In this document: positions 19,169 to 27,834 of the stretch, in pieces
How the letters are laid out: every line of letters starts with the position of its first letter
How positions within the stretch are numbered: position 1 is the first letter of the stretch
Assembly: GCF_002532045.1 (NCBI RefSeq)
Contig: NZ_NWTG01000002.1
Coordinates: 496,001 to 560,000 of the forward strand
Direction of reading: 5' to 3'
From: Bradyrhizobium sp. C9
GTDB taxonomy: Bacteria > Pseudomonadota > Alphaproteobacteria > Rhizobiales > Xanthobacteraceae
Length of the DNA stretch: 64,000 bases
Notes under the pieces: generated by a model
Database searches by the model: none
Told to the model about the DNA's origin: nothing
Seen by the model: only the letters and a program-made list of their open reading frames with translations
Position numbers and translations under genes: made by a program

Positions 19169-20485
19169 ATGATCTTCAGACGACTCGGCGCTGCTGCGGC
19201 AGCCGCTGCCGCACTTGTATTCGCGTCGCCTGCGTTTGCGGTGACCGAGATTCAGTGGTGGCACGCGATGACCGGCGCCAACAATGACGTCATCGTCAAG
19301 CTGGCCAACGACTTCAACGCCTCGCAGTCCGACTACAAGGTGATCCCGACCTACAAGGGCGGCTACGCCGACACCATGAATGCCGGCATCGCCGCATTCC
19401 GCGCCGGCAACGCGCCGCACATCATGCAAGTGTTCGAGGTCGGCACCGCGACGATGATGGCCGCCACCGGCGCCGTCAAACCGGTCTACAAGCTGATGGC
19501 CGACGCCGGCGAGAAGTTCGATCCGAGCGTCTATCTGCCCGCGATCACCGGCTACTACTCGACCTCGAAGGGCGAGATGCTGTCGTTCCCCTTCAACTCG
19601 TCGTCGACCGTGATGTGGGTCAATCTCGACGCGCTGAAGAAGGCCAACATCGCGGAGATCCCGAAGACCTGGCCGCAAGTGTTCGAGGACGCCAAGAAGC
19701 TGAAGGCGGCCGGCTACACCACCTGCGGCTTCTCCGGCTCGTGGGTCACCTGGGTCAATCTCGAGCAGCTCTCGGCCTGGCACAACGTGCCGCTCGCGAG
19801 CAAGGCCAACGGCCTCGACGGCTTCGACACCGTGCTCGAATTCAACGGCCCGCTGCAGGTCAAGCATCTCGAGAACCTGGTCGAGCTGCAGAAGGACAAG
19901 ACCTACGACTATGCCGGCCGCACCAACACCGGTGAAGGCCGCTTCACCGCGGGTGAGTGCCCGATCTACCTGACCTCGTCGGCCTTCTTCGGCAACGTCA
20001 AGGCGCAGGCCAAGTTCAACTTCACCGCCGCGCCGATGCCGTATTATCCCGACGTCAAGGGTGCACCGCAGAACTCGATCATCGGCGGCGCCTCGCTCTG
20101 GGTGATGGGCGGCAAGTCGGCCGAGGAATACAAGGGCGTGGCCAAGTTCCTGACCTTCCTCTCGGACACCGATCGCCAGGTCTGGATCCACAAGGCCTCG
20201 GGCTATCTGCCGATCACCAAGGCGGCCTACGCCAAGGCCAAGGCAGAGGGCTTCTACAAGGACCAGCCCTATCTGGAGACCCCGCTGCTCGAGCTCACCA
20301 ACAAGGAGCCGACCGAGAATTCCCGCGGTCTGCGTCTCGGCAACATGGTGCAGCTGCGCGACATGTGGTCGGAAGAGATCGAGCAGGCGCTGGCCGGCAA
20401 GAAGACCGCCAAGCAGGCGCTGGACTCGGCCGTCGAGCGCGGCAACCAGATGCTGCGGCAGTTTGAAAAGACCGCCGTCCACTGA
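19169..20485 (+). CDS. ugpB: sn-Glycerol-3-phosphate-type ABC transporter, binding protein
   Basis: This is the periplasmic solute-binding component of a CUT1-type importer. The 438-residue product has a signal peptide (MIFRRLGAAAAAAAALVFASPAFA) and then TEIQWWHAMTGANND, closely like UgpB, with GGYADTMNAGIAAFRAGNAPHI and the SBP family 1 fold. The ATG at 19169 was chosen over an adjoining TTG because GGGAGGGG ends 6 bases ahead. It leads ugpB-A-E-C; a hairpin separates it from ugpA. Glycerol 3-phosphate or a glycerophosphodiester is the probable ligand, inferred from similarity. Confidence 0.93.
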   Translation: MIFRRLGAAAAAAAALVFASPAFAVTEIQWWHAMTGANNDVIVKLANDFNASQSDYKVIPTYKGGYADTMNAGIAAFRAGNAPHIMQVFEVGTATMMAATGAVKPVYKLMADAGEKFDPSVYLPAITGYYSTSKGEMLSFPFNSSSTVMWVNLDALKKANIAEIPKTWPQVFEDAKKLKAAGYTTCGFSGSWVTWVNLEQLSAWHNVPLASKANGLDGFDTVLEFNGPLQVKHLENLVELQKDKTYDYAGRTNTGEGRFTAGECPIYLTSSAFFGNVKAQAKFNFTAAPMPYYPDVKGAPQNSIIGGASLWVMGGKSAEEYKGVAKFLTFLSDTDRQVWIHKASGYLPITKAAYAKAKAEGFYKDQPYLETPLLELTNKEPTENSRGLRLGNMVQLRDMWSEEIEQALAGKKTAKQALDSAVERGNQMLRQFEKTAVH

Positions 20486-20508
20486 CATGATGATGCCTTG
20501 AGGCACCC

Positions 20509-20534
20509 GGCAGGCCGCAAGCGCGCGGCCTGCC
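20509..20534 (+). promoter_or_regulatory. Hairpin in the ugpB-ugpA gap
   Basis: A perfect 10-bp stem (20509-20518 with 20525-20534) and 6-base loop lie 23 bases after ugpB. Without a T-tract it is more likely an mRNA stabiliser or attenuator that allows excess binding protein, as in other importer operons. Confidence 0.6.
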
Positions 20535-20549
20535 AATTCTTCCGAGATC

Positions 20550-21431
20550 ATGCAAAAGCAATCGATTTTCCAATCAAAGCTGTTGCCGTACGCGCTGGTT
20601 GCCCCGCAACTTGCGATCGTCCTGATCTTTTTCTACTGGCCGGCCGCGCAGGCGGTGATCCAGTCCTTCCTGCTGCAGGACGCCTTCGGCCTTTCGACCA
20701 CCTTCGTGTGGTTCGAGAACTATCTCGAATTGTTCAAGGACCCGGCCTATTTCGCCGCGATCGTCCGAACCTTCGCGTTCTCGTTCGCGATCGCGATCTC
20801 CTCGCTGTCGTTCGCGCTGCTGCTCGCTGTCATGGCCGACAAGCCGCTGCGCGGCTCGACACTCTACCGCACGCTGCTGATCTGGCCCTACGCGGTCGCC
20901 CCGCCGGTGGTCGGCGTGCTCTGGGTGTTCATGCTGCATCCATCGCTCGGCGTGCTGTCGCGCTATCTGCGCGCCATGGGCGTTGACTGGAATCCGCTGC
21001 TCAACGGCGACCAGGCGGCGGCCTTGATCATCCTCGCCGCGGCCTGGAAGCAGATCTCCTATAATTTCCTGTTCTTTCTCGCCGGGCTGCAGAGCATCCC
21101 GAAGAGCGTGATCGAGGCTGCCGCGATCGACGGCGCCCGCCCGATGCGGCGGTTCTGGACCGTGATCTTCCCGCTGCTGTCGCCGACCATCTTCTTCCTG
21201 CTGGTCATCAACATCGTCTACGCCTTCTTCGACACCTTCGGCATCATCGACACGATGACCCGCGGCGGCCCCGGCAAGGCGACCGAGACGCTGGTCTACA
21301 AGGTCTATACCGATGGCCTGCTCGGCGGCAATCTCGGCTCCTCCGCGGCACAGTCGGTCATCCTGATGGTCATCGTGATCGTGTTGACGGGCATCCAGTT
21401 CCGTTTCGTCGAACGCAAGGTGACCTACTGA
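20550..21431 (+). CDS. ugpA: Glycerol-3-phosphate ABC transporter permease UgpA
   Basis: The 293-residue inner-membrane permease has six predicted helices and the cytoplasmic EAA loop that contacts the ATPase: [20 protein letters not shown] (about residues 187-206). [22 protein letters not shown] near the start is typical UgpA/MalF-type. The stop overlaps the ugpE start by one base (TGATG), so the two are coupled. Confidence 0.94.
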   Translation: MQKQSIFQSKLLPYALVAPQLAIVLIFFYWPAAQAVIQSFLLQDAFGLSTTFVWFENYLELFKDPAYFAAIVRTFAFSFAIAISSLSFALLLAVMADKPLRGSTLYRTLLIWPYAVAPPVVGVLWVFMLHPSLGVLSRYLRAMGVDWNPLLNGDQAAALIILAAAWKQISYNFLFFLAGLQSIPKSVIEAAAIDGARPMRRFWTVIFPLLSPTIFFLLVINIVYAFFDTFGIIDTMTRGGPGKATETLVYKVYTDGLLGGNLGSSAAQSVILMVIVIVLTGIQFRFVERKVTY

Positions 21432-22279
21432 TGGTCGAGGAGGAGGGCTTCCAGCGCTATCTGGCTCACGTCATCCTGTGGATCGGGATCGCGATCGTCG
21501 CCTTCCCGGTCTATCTGGCGATCGTCGCCTCGACCCAGGACAACGCCGTGATCGCCAACGGCCAGATGTCGCTGCTGCCCGGCGGCCATTTCTTCGAGAC
21601 CTACTACCAGACGCTGTTTGTCGGCACGAGCGGCTCGACCCGCGAGCCGGTGCTCAACATGATGCTGAACTCGCTGATCATGGCGCTGCTGATCGCGGTC
21701 GGCAAAATCGCGATCTCGATCATCTCGGCCTATGCGATCGTCTATTTCCGGTTTCCGTTCCGGATGGCGATCTTCTGGATCATCTTCATCACCTTGATGC
21801 TGCCGGTCGAGGTGCGCATCTATCCGACCTACAAGATCGTCGCCGATCTGCATCTGCTCGACAGCTATGCCGGCCTGTCGCTGCCGCTGATCGCCTCGGC
21901 CACCGCGACGCTGCTGTTCCGGCAGTTCTTCATGACCGTGCCGGATGAGTTGCTGGAGGCCTCGCGGATCGACGGCGCGGGCCCGTTCCGCTTCTTCTGG
22001 GATACGCTGCTGCCGCTGTCGCGCACCAACATGGCCGCGCTGTTCGTGATCCTGTTCATCCTCGGCTGGAATCAGTATCTGTGGCCGCTCTTGATCACCA
22101 CGCGCGACGACATGCAGACCATCCAGGTCGGTATCCGCAAGATGATCACCACGACCGACGCGCTGACCGAGTGGCCCGTGGTGATGGCGACCGCGCTGCT
22201 CGCGATGCTGCCGCCGGTGTTCGTCGTCGTCGTGATGCAAAAACTGTTCGTGCGCGGATTGGTGGAGACGGAAAAGTAA
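21431..22279 (+). CDS. ugpE: Glycerol-3-phosphate ABC transporter permease UgpE
   Basis: The 282-residue second permease subunit pairs with UgpA in the membrane. It has six predicted helices and the EAA loop [20 protein letters not shown], then [26 protein letters not shown], a MalG/UgpE hallmark. Its ATG shares a base with the ugpA stop, and its own stop shares a base with the ugpC start (TAATG). Confidence 0.94.
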   Translation: MVEEEGFQRYLAHVILWIGIAIVAFPVYLAIVASTQDNAVIANGQMSLLPGGHFFETYYQTLFVGTSGSTREPVLNMMLNSLIMALLIAVGKIAISIISAYAIVYFRFPFRMAIFWIIFITLMLPVEVRIYPTYKIVADLHLLDSYAGLSLPLIASATATLLFRQFFMTVPDELLEASRIDGAGPFRFFWDTLLPLSRTNMAALFVILFILGWNQYLWPLLITTRDDMQTIQVGIRKMITTTDALTEWPVVMATALLAMLPPVFVVVVMQKLFVRGLVETEK

Positions 22280-23361
22280 TGGCTAACGTCACGCTGCGCA
22301 GCGTCCGCAAGACTTATCCCGGCGGCTTCGAGGCCATCAAGGGCGTCGATGTCGACGTCGGCGACGGCCAGTTCTGCGTGCTGGTCGGGCCAAGCGGCTG
22401 CGGCAAGTCCACGCTGCTGCGCATGGTCGCTGGCCTCGAGACGATCACCGGCGGCGAGATCGACATCGGCGGCCGCGTCGTCAACCAGATCGAGCCCGCC
22501 GACCGCGACATCGCGATGGTGTTCCAGAACTACGCGCTCTATCCGCATATGAGCGTCTACAACAACATGGCCTATGGCCTGCGCAACCGCGGCATGGCCG
22601 AAGCCGAGATCAAGACCCGCGTCGAGGAAGCCGCGCGTGTCCTTGAGCTCTCGCCGATGCTGGAGCGCAAGCCGCGGCAGCTTTCCGGCGGCCAGCGCCA
22701 GCGCGTCGCGATGGGCCGTGCCATCGTGCGGCAGCCGAAAGTCTTCCTGTTCGACGAGCCGCTGTCAAACCTCGATGCCAAGCTGCGCATCGCGATGCGG
22801 GTCGAGATCCGCAAGCTGCAGCGCCGGCTCAACACCACGTCGATCTATGTCACGCACGACCAGCTCGAGGCGATGACGCTTGCCGACATCCTCGTGGTGA
22901 TGAATGGCGGCCAGGTCGAGCAGATCGGCAATCCGCTGGATATTTATCAGAAGCCGGCGACCACCTTCGTCGCCTCCTTCATCGGCGCGCCACCGATGAA
23001 CCTGATGCCGCTGCGTTCGGACGAGCTGACCTCCCAGATCGCAGGCGCCGATGGCGCCGGCATCGTCGGCATCCGGCCCGAGGATTTCGTGATCACCGGC
23101 GAGACCGCCTCCGGCGGCGTCGCGCTCGGCCTGACGGTCGAGGCGATCGAGCATGTCGGCGCCGAGACCTTCGTCTATGGCAGCCGTCAGCGCGAGGAAA
23201 GGGCCATCGCCGCCAATCCGGGCGAGCTGCCGCCCGGCGAAGTGATCGTCCGGGTTCCCGGCGCCACCGGGCCTGCGATCGGCGAACAGATCCGGGCGGT
23301 CGCGCCGCGCGACAAACTGCATCTTTTTACCGCTGACGGCCGCAAGCGCGTCGGCCCGTAA
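22279..23361 (+). CDS. ugpC: Glycerol-3-phosphate ABC transporter ATPase UgpC
   Basis: The 360-residue cytoplasmic ATPase powers the importer. Walker A is GPSGCGKST (about 36-44), the Q-loop is [14 protein letters not shown], the signature is [16 protein letters not shown], Walker B is [16 protein letters not shown], and the switch His is in [12 protein letters not shown]-terminal MalK-like TOBE/OB domain (from about residue 240) is present. It closes ugpBAEC; no separate ugpQ phosphodiesterase is nearby. Confidence 0.95.
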   Translation: MANVTLRSVRKTYPGGFEAIKGVDVDVGDGQFCVLVGPSGCGKSTLLRMVAGLETITGGEIDIGGRVVNQIEPADRDIAMVFQNYALYPHMSVYNNMAYGLRNRGMAEAEIKTRVEEAARVLELSPMLERKPRQLSGGQRQRVAMGRAIVRQPKVFLFDEPLSNLDAKLRIAMRVEIRKLQRRLNTTSIYVTHDQLEAMTLADILVVMNGGQVEQIGNPLDIYQKPATTFVASFIGAPPMNLMPLRSDELTSQIAGADGAGIVGIRPEDFVITGETASGGVALGLTVEAIEHVGAETFVYGSRQREERAIAANPGELPPGEVIVRVPGATGPAIGEQIRAVAPRDKLHLFTADGRKRVGP

Positions 23362-23390
23362 CCGATCAGGAACGATTGGGGGCCATGCTG

Positions 23391-23456
23391 GCGCGCTTTC
23401 GAGCGAAATGGACACCGGTTCGCGCGAAGAAAACGCGCCGAAAACAGATAGTGGAG
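23391..23456. repeat. Interspersed palindromic repeat, copy B
   Basis: A variant of the 9881-9983 element in the opposite orientation: GCGCTTTCGAGCGAA, then CACCGGTTCGCG and GAAGAAAACGCG. A degenerate form of the smaller palindrome (TCCTGATTTGATCAGA) follows near 23465. It separates ugpC from the hsp20 leader. Confidence 0.7.
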
Positions 23457-23560
23457 CATATCGGTCCTGATTTGATCAGAGCCGACATGCTCAAGGCGGC
23501 ATTTACGCTGGTTTCAGAGGCGCTTGAACGCTATCCAGATCGCTCCCATATTGGCTTATG

Positions 23561-23636
23561 ACCGACGGGCAAGCGGCCCGCCGGTTGCATGGGGTGCCGC
23601 AAGGGCCCCTCAAAGTCGCTTCGAGAGGACTTTGTA
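23561..23636 (+). promoter_or_regulatory. ROSE-type RNA thermometer in the hsp20 leader
   Basis: Three successive hairpins precede the hsp20 ATG. Stem I is 23562-23584 with a CGGGC/GCCCG core. Stem II is 23591-23609 with a GCAA loop. Stem III is 23612-23633. Stem III buries the Shine-Dalgarno GAGAGGA (23623-23629): 23612-23617 pair with 23628-23633, G23618 is bulged, and 23619-23621 pair with 23625-23627. The strand facing the ribosome site reads TCGCT, the UYGCU signature with bulged G that defines ROSE elements, first described in Bradyrhizobium. Translation would be off at normal temperature and opened by heat. Confidence 0.88.
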
Positions 23637-24062
23637 ATGTCTCGTGTTCCATCGTTGTCCAGTCCGTTCCTTCTGGGATTCGACGAGATCGAGCGTGCGC
23701 TCGACCGCGTCGTGAAGGGCGCTGACGGCTATCCTCCGTACAATATCGAGCGGTGCGACCGTACCAACGGCCAGCCTGAGCGGCTTCGCATCACGTTGGC
23801 GGTGGCGGGCTTCACCCGCGACCAACTCGATGTAACTATTGAGGAAAATCAGCTCGTCATCCGCGGCCGCCAGCAGGACGACAAGGCTCGGCAATACATC
23901 CATCGCGGCATCGCCGCGCGCCACTTCCAGCGCACCTTCGTGCTGGCGGAGGGGATGCAGGTGCTGGGCGCGGATCTGAAGAACGGGTTGTTGTCGATCG
24001 ACCTCGCCAGGCCGGAACCTGAACGGGTCGTTAAAACAATCGCTATCAATGAACACGAATAA
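23637..24062 (+). CDS. Small heat-shock protein, Hsp20/IbpA type
   Basis: This ATP-independent chaperone holds unfolding proteins. The 141-residue product has the alpha-crystallin domain from about residue 38 to 125 (RLRITLAVAGFTRDQLDVTI, GRQQDDKARQYIHRGIAARH, FQRTFVLAEG, GADLKNGLLSIDL) and a C-terminal IAI that fits the I-x-I assembly motif. The N-terminus SSPFLLGFDEIERALDRV is like rhizobial class A Hsps. Expression should be heat-controlled through the ROSE leader. A DUF1150 gene follows, as is common. Confidence 0.95.
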   Translation: MSRVPSLSSPFLLGFDEIERALDRVVKGADGYPPYNIERCDRTNGQPERLRITLAVAGFTRDQLDVTIEENQLVIRGRQQDDKARQYIHRGIAARHFQRTFVLAEGMQVLGADLKNGLLSIDLARPEPERVVKTIAINEHE

Positions 24063-24112
24063 TAGAAACAACGAGCGGACTCGACCGCTTATCTGACTGA
24101 GGAGTCGAGACC

Positions 24113-24379
24113 ATGAGTGAAGCCAATATCATCTACCAGTCCGACAGCGTCACGCCGGAAGCGCTGGCCCATCTGGGCGAGGGCCATATCGCCTATGTGA
24201 AGCAGGTCCGCTCCGAGGACGTACCGGATCTCTTTCCGCAGGCGCCGAAGATCGCGCCGGGCCTCAAGCTGTTCGCACTGCATGCCGCCGACGGCACGCC
24301 GATCATGCTGACCGACAGCCGCGAAGCCGCGATCGCGAACGCCTGGAGCAACGAACTGCAAGCCGTCAGCGTTCACTAG
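24113..24379 (+). CDS. DUF1150 family protein
   Basis: The 88-residue protein has the DUF1150 pattern: an early ALAHLGEGHIAYVKQV, then LFALHAADGTPIMLTDSREAAIANAWSNEL. The family is alphaproteobacterial and often lies directly after hsp20, as here (50 bases apart, then one terminator), so co-expression on heat shock is likely. Its biochemical role is unknown. GAGGAG stands 9 bases before the ATG. Confidence 0.9.
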   Translation: MSEANIIYQSDSVTPEALAHLGEGHIAYVKQVRSEDVPDLFPQAPKIAPGLKLFALHAADGTPIMLTDSREAAIANAWSNELQAVSVH

Positions 24380-24408
24380 CGCACGGCTCATTCAGCATCC
24401 GCGAGTTC

Positions 24409-24457
24409 AATGCGCGGGCTCGCCTCGATACCGATCGAGGCGGCCCGCGCATTTTTT
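24409..24457 (+). terminator. Rho-independent terminator of hsp20-DUF1150
   Basis: A long 20-bp stem (24409-24419 with 24443-24453, and 24421-24429 with 24434-24442, one bulged T) has a 4-base loop and ends in a run of six T. Confidence 0.95.
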
Positions 24458-24483
24458 ATGAGGACGCCGCCGGGATCAATCGA

Positions 24484-25815
24484 TCAGGGCCTGTCGTGCT
24501 CCTCCGAAATGTCCTTGTTGGTGTAGTCGGGCATCATCGCGGTCGCGGCAATGCTGACCACTGCGCAGAACAGAATGTAGAGCGCGATCACGTAGCCGGA
24601 GCCGGTGGCGGCCAGCAGCGCGGTGGCGATCAACGGCGCCGGTCCGCCTGAGATGACCGAGGAGAGCTGGTAGCCGATCGAGCAGCCGCTGTAGCGCAGT
24701 CGCGGCGTGAAGCACTCGGCGATCAGCGCCGCTTGCGGGCCATACATCAGGTCGTGCGGCACGAATGACAGCACGATGGCGATGAAGATCAGCGCCGGCG
24801 CTGCGGTGTTCAGCAGGCCGAAATAGGCGAAGCCGAACAGCCCTGTCAGAGCCGAGCCGATCAGATACATCCGCTTGCGCCCGATGCGATCCGACAGGTG
24901 CCCGGCCAGCGGGATGGTGACGAGCGAGACGAGACCGGCACAGATCAGGCAGATCAGCAGGAAGTCCCGGTCCTGATGGATGACCTGGGTGCCGTAGGCG
25001 AACACGAAGGCGAGATAGATGTAGGCCGGCGCCTGTTCGGCCATCCGCGCCAGCGCCGCGAGGATGATCGATCGCGGCTGCCGCTTGATCACCTCGATCA
25101 CCGGAACGCGCGCGACACGGTTCTCGGCCACGATCCGCCGGAACGTCGGCGTCTCCATGATGCCGAGCCGGATGTAGAGCCCGATCGCGATCATCACGAG
25201 GCTGAGCAGGAACGGGATACGCCAGCCCCAGACCAAGAACTGGTCGCCGGAGATTCGGCTGAACACCAGCACCGCGACATTTGCCAGCAGCAACCCGGCG
25301 GGACCGCCGAGCTGCGGCCACGAGGTGATGAAGCCGCGGTGCTGGTTGGTTCGCGCCCACTCCATCGAGAGCAGCACCGAACCACCCCACTCGCCACCGA
25401 CGCCGATACCCTGGATGAAACGGATGGCGGTCAGGATGACGGCACCCCAGATACCGATCTGGTCATAGGTGGGGACGAGACCGACCGCCGCGGTGGCGAG
25501 CCCGGTCAACAGCAGCGTGGCGATCAGCGTGGCCTTGCGGCCGATGCGATCGCCAAAGTGGCCGAAGATCGCGGCACCGATCGGCCGCGCGATGAAGCCC
25601 ACGGTGTAGATGGCGAATGCCTCCAGCACGCCAACCAGGGGATCGGACTTGGGAAAGAACAGCTTGCCGAAGACCAGGCCGGTCACCGTGCTGTAGAGCA
25701 GAAAGTCGTACCATTCGATGGTGGTGCCTACCGTGCTGGCAATCAATGCGCGACGCAATTGCGCCTGATGCTCGGCTTCCGGGAGCGGGGCGACTGCAAT
25801 GTCCAATGTCGTCAT
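24484..25815 (-). CDS. MFS transporter, metabolite:H+ symporter (MHS) type
   Basis: The 443-residue protein has about twelve membrane helices and MHS-family marks: STVGTTIEWYDFLLYSTVTG at the first helix, GFIARPIGAAIFGHFGDRIGRK (the MFS loop 2-3 motif) and RFIQGIGVGGEWGGSVLL. Relatives carry shikimate, alpha-ketoglutarate, proline/betaine or aromatic acids; the substrate here is not decidable. The start at 25815 (MTTLDIAV) has GGGAG 9 bases ahead; upstream extension lacks support. It is convergent with hsp20-DUF1150. Confidence 0.92.
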   Translation of the reverse strand: MTTLDIAVAPLPEAEHQAQLRRALIASTVGTTIEWYDFLLYSTVTGLVFGKLFFPKSDPLVGVLEAFAIYTVGFIARPIGAAIFGHFGDRIGRKATLIATLLLTGLATAAVGLVPTYDQIGIWGAVILTAIRFIQGIGVGGEWGGSVLLSMEWARTNQHRGFITSWPQLGGPAGLLLANVAVLVFSRISGDQFLVWGWRIPFLLSLVMIAIGLYIRLGIMETPTFRRIVAENRVARVPVIEVIKRQPRSIILAALARMAEQAPAYIYLAFVFAYGTQVIHQDRDFLLICLICAGLVSLVTIPLAGHLSDRIGRKRMYLIGSALTGLFGFAYFGLLNTAAPALIFIAIVLSFVPHDLMYGPQAALIAECFTPRLRYSGCSIGYQLSSVISGGPAPLIATALLAATGSGYVIALYILFCAVVSIAATAMMPDYTNKDISEEHDRP

Positions 25816-26140
25816 CGTACATCTCCCTGGCCCGACATGTTCGAGCCATCTGGAATGCGTTTCATCCACCGTCCACGGCAGTGGAAGGCGGTATCGATGC
25901 CCGGTTATTTGTTTGGTTGGGGCAGGGCCGCAAATGCGCGGGGCGTGCCCATGCAGGCCTTAAGGAAGCCGGTCCTGGATTGCGCGCGGCCTAACCGATC
26001 GCCATCGCGGGAGTACGACATCCCTTCATGACACGGTCTTGCAATCCGAAATCTAGTCCTTCGGTCCGAAGGGTAAATTCGACCTTGGTCTGTGGGAATG
26101 CTCGTCGAGCACTGCTGCAGCGCGGTGACGGCCCGCGCCT
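25816..26140. other. Intergenic gap without a recognisable gene
   Basis: This interval holds the MHS transporter promoter region and the end of the next gene. A small hairpin CCTTCGGTCCGAAGG is near 26060. No convincing frame, RNA or repeat was seen. Confidence 0.5.
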
Positions 26141-26488
26141 TTATGGCGATGCGGTCGATGTGGCGAGCATCGGGCCCATGCAGTGCTGCACCTCGCCGGG
26201 CACATTGTAGGTGCGCATGATCGCGCCGCTGTCGCGCATGCCGCAGGCTTCCCGCTGCACCCCGAACATCCAGAGCGCATGGCCGGCTTCCCGCACCAGG
26301 ATGCGCCGCGCCTGTTGTGCGGATGCCGGTGCTTCAGCGCGCGGATGAGCGGCATCGAACTCGCGCAATCTAGCAAGAGCCTGCTCCAGCGCGCGGCCCA
26401 TGCGTCCGAGCGCGGAGGCCTTCTCCTCGGCGAGCTCGTAGGCGAGAACGTCGACGGGAACGCGATGGAAACGAAAGTCGAGGGACAT
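26141..26488 (-). CDS. Small protein, tentatively DUF6665-like
   Basis: The 115-residue protein has ELAEEKASALGRMGRALEQALARL and later LVREAGHALWMFGVQREACGMRDSGAIMRTYNVPGEV. This pattern recalls rhizobial proteins of the DUF6665 group, an assignment made from memory only. It looks mostly helical and soluble with no signal peptide. The start at 26488 (MSLDFRFHRVPVDVLAYE) has TTGGGG ahead. It is the last of five small minus-strand genes. Confidence 0.72.
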   Translation of the reverse strand: MSLDFRFHRVPVDVLAYELAEEKASALGRMGRALEQALARLREFDAAHPRAEAPASAQQARRILVREAGHALWMFGVQREACGMRDSGAIMRTYNVPGEVQHCMGPMLATSTASP

Positions 26489-26592
26489 CGGTATCCCCAA
26501 GGGTCGGATGCAGAACGATGACCCCCGGATTTTTCTGGCGCCACGGCCGGTTGTCAATACACGTTCAGACCCGTCGCGCGCCGCATCCGGTT

Positions 26593-26793
26593 TCAGTCCC
26601 TTGCTGAAACGGAGTTCTCGGCGCTGATGGCGCGGTCGAGGGCTTCGACCAACGCCTGAACCTCGACGAACTTGCTGCGGGCCCGCTCGGCCTTGTCACG
26701 ATCGAACGGAGCGGCCAGCACTTTCGCATGCGCGTCCCTCTCCTCCATCATGCGATCACGGGCTTTCTTCAGCGTTTCAAGTCGCTCGCTCAT
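26593..26793 (-). CDS. Small helical protein of unknown function
   Basis: A 66-residue, highly charged protein, MSERLETLKKARDRMMEERD at the start, predicted to be one or two long helices or a short coiled coil. GGGAGGA lies 6 bases before the ATG, strong support for translation. No family is recognised. Confidence 0.72.
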   Translation of the reverse strand: MSERLETLKKARDRMMEERDAHAKVLAAPFDRDKAERARSKFVEVQALVEALDRAISAENSVSARD

Positions 26794-26835
26794 CCGGGTC
26801 CTCCCGTACGTACCTGCTGATTCGCAACCAGGGAC

Positions 26836-27078
26836 TCAGCCGAAGCTGGCCGGAAGCTCACCCTTTCGAAAGAAGACCATCGGCTCATCGTCATAGTCAC
26901 CAATTTCGGGATCGCCGGTGGACGAGAATGCAACGACGGCGAGCTTGCTCAACGCCAGGCGCTCTGCCGTTCGCAGCGCGCCATTTGCCGTCTTGCAGAC
27001 GATCGGAGGGTCCGGCTTGAGATGCCCGCCCTTGCCGGCGTTGAACGCCTGCACGACGTAGGTTGTTTCGCTTGCCAT
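26836..27078 (-). CDS. Small protein of unknown function
   Basis: The 80-residue protein begins MASETTYVVQAFNAGKGGHL and contains PDPPIVCKTANGALRTAERLAL and a short acidic DYDDEPMVFF region. It resembles small rhizobial proteins in which a beta strand, a central helix (residues about 32-45) and further strands form one domain. AAGGAG lies 6 bases before the ATG at 27078. No function can be assigned. Confidence 0.75.
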   Translation of the reverse strand: MASETTYVVQAFNAGKGGHLKPDPPIVCKTANGALRTAERLALSKLAVVAFSSTGDPEIGDYDDEPMVFFRKGELPASFG

Positions 27079-27169
27079 CAAGGCTCCTTCTGCCGGCCAC
27101 CGGACGCGGTGACGCCAAGGACGACACGCTGCGCGCGTCGCCGGCCACGCGCGTATCCCGTCGCAAATC

Positions 27170-27421
27170 TCAACAACCGCGACAGATGTTTTTCAGCTTC
27201 GCCGCAACGCGGGCCTCTTCTGCGATCAACGGGTCCTTGTATTCGGATCGCGGTGCGTTGCTGTCGATGGCCGGAGGCTTCTTGACCGTCGGAGGGAACG
27301 CGGCATCGTAGCAGGCGAGACGACCGACCGTGCCTTCGATCTTGTTGCAGGCCGGTTCGGCGGCGAACGCGCCTTGTGCAAGCAGGCTGGCCGCAACCGC
27401 GGCGAACAGAAGCGTTTTCAT
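27170..27421 (-). CDS. Small secreted protein with a RLACYD motif
   Basis: The 83-residue product has a signal peptide (MKTLLFAAVAASLLAQGAFA, then AEPA). The mature part holds CNKIEGTVGRLACYDAAFPP, with a R-L-A-C-Y-D motif that recurs in short periplasmic proteins of proteobacteria, and a C-terminal CRGC. Four cysteines suggest disulfides. The start at 27421 was chosen for the signal peptide; AAAGG is 8 bases upstream. Confidence 0.78.
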   Translation of the reverse strand: MKTLLFAAVAASLLAQGAFAAEPACNKIEGTVGRLACYDAAFPPTVKKPPAIDSNAPRSEYKDPLIAEEARVAAKLKNICRGC

Positions 27422-27567
27422 ACAGGAGCCTTTCCGGGCGATCGTTACACCAAACATTTCATGATTTGGGTTGTGTGCCGGCTGCGCGCTTGCGCGTTGC
27501 CGGCCACATCAAACGCCGGTCTGTCGTCGTCAAACGCCGGCGCAACAGAATTCATGGTTGCGGCGCC

Positions 27568-27666
27568 TTATCCATGCAGGACGGCGGCAGCGGCCACCAG
27601 GAGCAGCAGAAACAGGGGAACGATCACCGGCGGCACGATCCAATCGGCCAGACGAAATCCAGACAC
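27568..27666 (-). CDS. 32-residue single-span membrane protein
   Basis: A GTG-started frame encodes 32 residues, starting MSGFRLADWIVPPVIVPLFL, then a run of Leu/Val/Ala and a short end with His-Gly. Nearly all residues after position 9 form one membrane helix. GAGGAG lies 6 bases before the GTG. The surrounding 27422-27834 interval has no other gene; it contains a duplicated CAAACGCCGG near 27510-27540. Confidence 0.55.
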   Translation of the reverse strand: MSGFRLADWIVPPVIVPLFLLLLVAAAAVLHG

Positions 27667-27834
27667 GTATGCTCCTCATCTGTTGGCGGGAGCCCTACGT
27701 TACCCTCAGTCACCGGTGGATGCCGTGGATGGGCGGTGATGACGCGACTCTACGCTCAAGGCCGGCGAATAGCGAGCGTTTAAAACCCGGTGCGGCAACA
27801 GCGTCAGGTCGACGGCGTCGACATCAAGCGCCGC

